NCBI GenBank assembly: GCA_009663005.1
Contig: VIGQ01000137.1
Span: forward strand, 1-22,500
Direction of reading: 5' to 3'
DNA: 22,500 nt
Origin: Actinidia chinensis
Lineage: Eukaryota; Streptophyta; Magnoliopsida; Ericales; Actinidiaceae
Of the stretch, positions 18,930 through 22,500 are shown piece by piece (positions within the stretch are counted from its first letter, which is position 1; every line of letters starts with the position of its first letter). Position numbers and translations under genes: made by a program. Under the pieces are notes generated by a model. That model had not been told where the DNA came from, searched no databases, and saw nothing but the letters and a program-made list of their open reading frames with translations.

Positions 18930-19010
18930 CACCTATGCCCAGCCCAGCCATAAAAATTGGGGCTGGCTCGGGCTCGGGGAGGTCAAGCTCAAGCAGCCAG
19001 GGCATAGGTG
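18930..19010. repeat. Short inverted repeat in a GC-rich patch
   Basis: CACCTATGCCC (18930-18940) is the exact inverse of GGGCATAGGTG (19000-19010). Between them lie AGCCCAGCC and GGCTGGCTCGGGCTCGGG. It may be a decayed small foldback element or one end of a GGGC-rich repeat. The open frames crossing it are incidental. Confidence 0.6.
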
Positions 19011-19179
19011 CAAAACCTGATTAACTTCTTTCTCTAAACTATCATTGTTTCCCATTTTACCCTCTTAATCAAAAATCCTACATTTTTCCACTTGAGACAT
19101 ACTTCGCAAAATGGCCTCTTAACGCTTGCTTATTAGGTGATCACTGATTCTATTTAAAAACCAAAGTTACTCTTCAACT

Positions 19180-19213
19180 CCAACCCCACCCCCACCCCCA
19201 ACCCCAACCCCCA
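19180..19213 (-). repeat. C-rich tract with minus-strand G-quadruplex potential
   Basis: The minus strand reads as runs of four or five G separated by one or two bases (GGGGGTTGGGGTTGGGG, then further G runs). That satisfies the usual four-tract pattern. It is not a telomere repeat, which in most plants is TTTAGGG. Confidence 0.6.
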
Positions 19214-20101
19214 ATTTTCCTCTCTACAGTAATGAAGGGTGAAGAATTACATTTTCTCTTTAGGCCCCAAATTTTTTTCTTAGATAGGGGTTGTAATTTT
19301 TGGTTTGGAGGTATAGCCATTCAGTTGAGTGTGGCGGATAACCAAATGGCAGAATCAACATTGACCACATTGGCTATCTTAAAATAGAGATTGTTAAATG
19401 CGTGTCTTGTATTTTACAGGACTCACATGTACTTTAGTTGTAATATTTTTAGCATTGGCTTAGCTTTGCTCTATCTACTGCTTCTAGCTAACCTTCAAGT
19501 ACCCCGTCTTGGTTTTCAATATCTATTTCAAAATCATTAGACTTTCCTCATTTAATTTTTATTTTTGGTTTTTCTATATTAGTAATTATATTTAAAACAA
19601 ATGGCAATTTGTAGTAAGCTATGTAAATTTACATGCATTTAATTGATTAATTAATTTTCACAACAAAACTCCAATTTCATGAATACATAGCGAAAGATAA
19701 AACTCCAAATTTTTACGTACTAATTTTACTTTATTCTTTATATCTATTGTATTATTTATAAATTTAAATTGATAAAATCTTATTTAAGATCACAGAAAGA
19801 TTAGGTGAATTATCCATATTATCAATTAGAAAATAACACATTAAAAAATGAATTACGGGAGTTTTTAAAACATTTTGCATTCAAAAGAGTATAAATTATT
19901 TTAAAAAAATTAAAATATGAAAAATAAAATAATTAAAATTAATATTAAAAAATATCACAAATAACCCTCTTACATAATTTTTTCACAAGTCCCGCCAATC
20001 AATGAATTTCCAATTTCCTGTTTGCATAGGGTCATTCAATTCCTGTGGAGACACAAGGGAACATATTTGTGTGTGTGTGTGTGGTGTTGTGTGTGTATAT
20101 A

Positions 20102-20135
<34 letters not shown>

Positions 20136-20574
20136 TTTATGGCGAAATTGGCCCTTTCGCTGTTGGCCCACAATCACTTGACGTTTCACATTTTTTCACC
20201 TGGCCTGTGATTTTCATTTGTGAATCTGATTTTGATGTTTTTTTATAGGGCTTTTCTGATGGGGTGGTGTAAGCTGAGAGAGAGAGTGAGGGCGCGTGAA
20301 AACACTCTTCGTTCGTCCGGTGCATGTGGCCTTTGCAGGGTTCTAGAAGGGTAAAATATATAAGTCTCTAATATTTTGGAATGAATTAAAAAATAAAACA
20401 GAAATGAAAGGACTTTCCACGTGCACTAAGAAAGGAATCCAATGACTTCGCCAAACTCTTGGCACAGGAGTCGCAGTAGTAATTAGTCGTCAAGCATTAC
20501 TCGTATCGCGACAATTAAAATTATCAACAATTGTAAAATTTTTAATCATAAGAGGCAAAAAATACTAGGGTTGT
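19214..20574. other. Intergenic DNA with a compound microsatellite
   Basis: No gene is supported. A CACGTG G-box lies at 20418-20423 near GC-richer DNA (20270-20350), which could be the edge of a promoter, but no coding start follows it. Confidence 0.45.
20068..20135. repeat. Compound TG/TA/GA microsatellite
   Basis: TG repeats, then TA repeats, then GA repeats run consecutively with few interruptions. Confidence 0.92.
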
Positions 20575-20589
20575 CCACAATATCACGTG

Positions 20590-21150
20590 GATCGACAAAT
20601 TATTCCGGTTTGATTCAAATTTGTAGATTTGGTCTGTTTGAAACCCCGAATTTGTGATTGAACCGAAAATAACCGGGTCAACGGGTCACGCGATTTATAA
20701 ACCGTCGGTCCAAAACCGTTATTAACCGGATGTCATAATTATGTCATTATTAATTTATTATAATAATAACATAGATTTTTTATTTTTTTAGACTAATTTT
20801 TTATACTTAAAATCTAAAATTTTAAAATTAAACATAATTTTTTTTCTAAAACCGTGAACCGGCCAGTCACGACCTGTCAAAATGCCAGGTTACTATTCAA
20901 TCAACCGCCGGGTTGACTGAGTTTGGACCAAACGAATTTTGAATTGGTAACCACCTTATTTTTTCCGACCAGCGATCTATGGTTTCAACCGTCCAAACCG
21001 ACCATCCGATCCGGTTTTTAAAACCATAAATTTGGTTAGATTTTTTTGAGAAGTCGATTCGGTTGCAATTCAGATTTCAAAATTCTAAAAATCGACCTAG
21101 GTGGTTCAGTTCAAGAATTTAATGATCGGTTGTGAGTTCCGATCGAATTG
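20590..21150. repeat. ACCGG/CCGGTT-motif repeat block, probable decayed transposon
   Basis: Short motifs containing CCGG, ACCG or CGGT recur throughout (CCGGTTTGATTC, AACCGGGTCAACGGG, AAACCGTTATTAACCGG, GAACCGGCCAGTC, CGCCGGGTTGACTGAG, GATCCGGTTTT). They lie either side of an AT-rich centre. The edges partly mirror each other (CCGGTTTGATTCAAAT on the left; ATTGAACCAATTCAAAT on the right). Such sequences are common in plant genomes as non-autonomous DNA elements. I cannot fix the boundaries. Confidence 0.5.
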
Positions 21151-21899
21151 AACCAATTCAAATAATATTACTATATATTTTTTATATATGTAATATTAAT
21201 GAATCTCATTCCCTCACTTTATATATCTGGTAAGATTCCCTCAATAGATAAAATATTCTAATTTTAACTGCAAATACAACAATGTTATAGACTTTATTCT
21301 TCAAAAACACACACAAAAAAATTAAATCAACACTTAAAAAAAAAGTTTTCTTTAGGTTAAGTTCAATAATCCTAATCAAATAAGAATTTGATTCTAAATC
21401 AGCTAGCAATTGTTATCCCTGATAATCTCATTTAAGTATTGAATTAATTCAGAATTCTTAATTAATATATTTTTTTCAAGTAAGTTAAAATTATTAAGTT
21501 TAATATTTTTTTAAGATTGAGTATGAAACTACAATTATGGAGGTTCGAGATCAAATTCTTGTAGTTTGAAAATATAATTCAAAGCGATAGAAATAAGGAT
21601 CACATTTTTATTTCAATCAATTACAAACATGGCATAATTTTTTTTTTCATACCAAGTATATCAATTTGATTCCCTTAGCCACATAATGATGATATTTATT
21701 TTTGAAAATAAATATCATTGTACAAGAAAATTGTCTGCATAAAATTAATAATGCATGCATAAAATGATAACTTTTCATGGATATGTTTTTTTTACAGCAT
21801 GTCAAAAATAAAAAAAGGAATTACAGTAGTTTAGTGTCGTCTCTCTCTCAAAAAAAATTAAACCAATCCAAAGGCAAAAATACAAAAAATAAAAAATAA
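21151..21899. other. AT-rich upstream region of the KRP gene
   Basis: No gene is supported. It contains long A/T runs and the palindrome AATGCATGCAT near 21750. Any KRP promoter must lie here or within the adjoining CT-rich leader. I see no E2F-type site or convincing TATA box. Confidence 0.45.
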
Positions 21900-21959
21900 A
21901 CAATGGGAGAAAATATCGTGAGATACAAGTATCATTCGCCGCCTGAGGCCGCAACCGAC

Positions 21960-22016
21960 TTGCTCTCTCTCTCACCAAAAATACAAACCGCCCCTTTCCC
22001 CTTCTCTTCCACCTGT

Positions 22017-22048
<32 letters not shown>

Positions 22049-22173
22049 AATCCAACAACAGAAGCTCACAGTACCAGTCCACAGAACCCCAACCTCTCTC
22101 TCTTTTTTTTTCATTAAATTCGTGCTTTTCCTCCGCGTTTTACCCTCTCTCTCCTCTCTTCTCTCTAACCACC
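21960..22173 (+). promoter_or_regulatory. CT-rich 5' leader of the KRP gene
   Basis: Pyrimidine runs, including (CT)n at about 22018-22048 and repeated CTCTCT blocks to 22168, directly precede the KRP start. Long CT tracts are frequent in plant core promoters and 5' untranslated regions. An ATG at 21903 opens a 126-codon frame that overlaps the KRP start. It would be an upstream ORF only if transcription begins left of it. Confidence 0.55.
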
Positions 22174-22185
22174 ATGAGAGTTTAG
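22174..22185 (+). promoter_or_regulatory. Minimal upstream ORF (M-R-V-stop) abutting the KRP start
   Basis: ACCATGAGAGTTTAG gives a three-codon frame with a purine at -3. Its TAG is followed at once by ATGGGG, the MGKY start, with no gap. Ribosomes could terminate and re-initiate on the next codon, which would reduce KRP output. This is inference from position only. Confidence 0.45.
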
Positions 22186-22500
22186 ATGGGGAAGTACAGA
22201 GGAGGCCAAGACAGCAGCAGAGCTTGCGCTCATGGAGGTCGCCAGTCCTCTTCGGGCTGTTCGCACCAGAGCCAGAACCCTAGCTTTGCCAGCGCCTCCA
22301 GAAATCGCGCAGTCGGCTGTGCCGGCGGCGGAGGGTCGTAGCTCCAGCTCCGGAGCCGCCGTTCGAGAAGCCCCCATCCTTGTGGCCAGCGATTCGAAGA
22401 ACAAAAGCAAATGCGAAACGAATTTGTGTACGAAACCTAACCCTAATTTGAGGATTGGGGTAAAGAGGAAGCGAATCAAGAAAAGAAAATGCTGATTTGA
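22186..22500 (+). CDS. KRP: KRP/ICK cyclin-dependent-kinase inhibitor, exon 1 (partial, apparent frameshifts)
   Basis: KRP/ICK proteins are nuclear inhibitors of plant cyclin-CDK complexes. The N-terminal family motifs are all visible, in order: MGKY (22186-22197); AKTAAELALMEV leading to VRTRARTLAL (22205-22288); QRLQKS (from 22290); and LQLRSRR (22342-22362) followed by LEKP-like codons (from about 22364). Relatives read MGKYxRKxK, VRTRAxTLALQRLQ and YLQLRSRRLEKP. These blocks fall in three frames. The tyrosine codon before LQLRSRR reads TAG (22339-22341), and one base is missing before LEKP. MGKY and LQLRSRR are in the same frame, so the intervening shifts sum to zero. The CDK/cyclin-binding C-terminus is encoded by later exons beyond the window. 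It is either a recent pseudogene or a good gene with base-calling errors. Family identity is secure. Confidence 0.8.

Noticed and set aside
18742..19005. 87-codon minus-strand frame through the GC-rich patch
   Set aside because: It follows the inverted repeat and ends in a poly-Lys artefact; no domain is recognisable.
19176..19215. C-rich tract as an interstitial telomere repeat
   Set aside because: The units are CCCCA/CCCCAA in irregular order, not CCCTAAA.
21540..21565. GGTTCGAGATC as a tRNA or SINE B box
   Set aside because: No A box at the right distance and no cloverleaf-forming sequence around it.

Overview
This window looks like nuclear DNA from a flowering plant, probably a eudicot. 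It is AT-rich and gene-poor. It contains plant-type repeats (miniature inverted-repeat elements with CCGTTTGG ends, CT/GA microsatellites, a CACTA transposase relic) and fragments of plant gene families: an auxin-induced-type aldo-keto reductase, a glycine-rich cell-wall protein and a KRP/ICK cyclin-dependent-kinase inhibitor. I see no bacterial operons, no CRISPR array, no convincing tRNA or rRNA gene, and no intact long reading frame.

Layout. 1-690: first exon and intron start of an aldo-keto reductase on the minus strand, frame-broken, with an intron made of degenerate repeats of about 130 bp. An as-1-like TGACG pair lies upstream of it. 904-1710: two related MITEs in opposite orientation sharing one TTA target. 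2960-3149: a possible SINE tail. 3226-4725: a tandemly duplicated segment carrying decayed CACTA (En/Spm) TNP2-type transposase, invaded by CCGTTTGG-type MITEs; one insertion has its empty site preserved in the sister copy. 5438-6781: a glycine-rich protein gene on the minus strand with many frame breaks. 7791-15181: a MITE-dense block with at least eight structured elements from several families and a possible LTR-retrotransposon relic. 11880-12770 and 15655-17600: AT-rich blocks with C/T-rich left arms and G/A-rich right arms. 18930-21900: small inverted repeats, a G-quadruplex-prone tract, microsatellites and an ACCGG-motif repeat. 21900-22500: CT-rich 5' leader, a three-codon upstream ORF and the first exon of a KRP/ICK gene running off the right edge.

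All three host gene fragments keep family motifs but are split between frames by small indels. They may all be pseudogenes, or the sequence may carry uncorrected indel errors; sequence alone cannot decide. The genes do not form a pathway. Most of the structure is transposon biology, and I found no convincing new multi-gene system. The most informative observations are insertion footprints and relative insertion ages.
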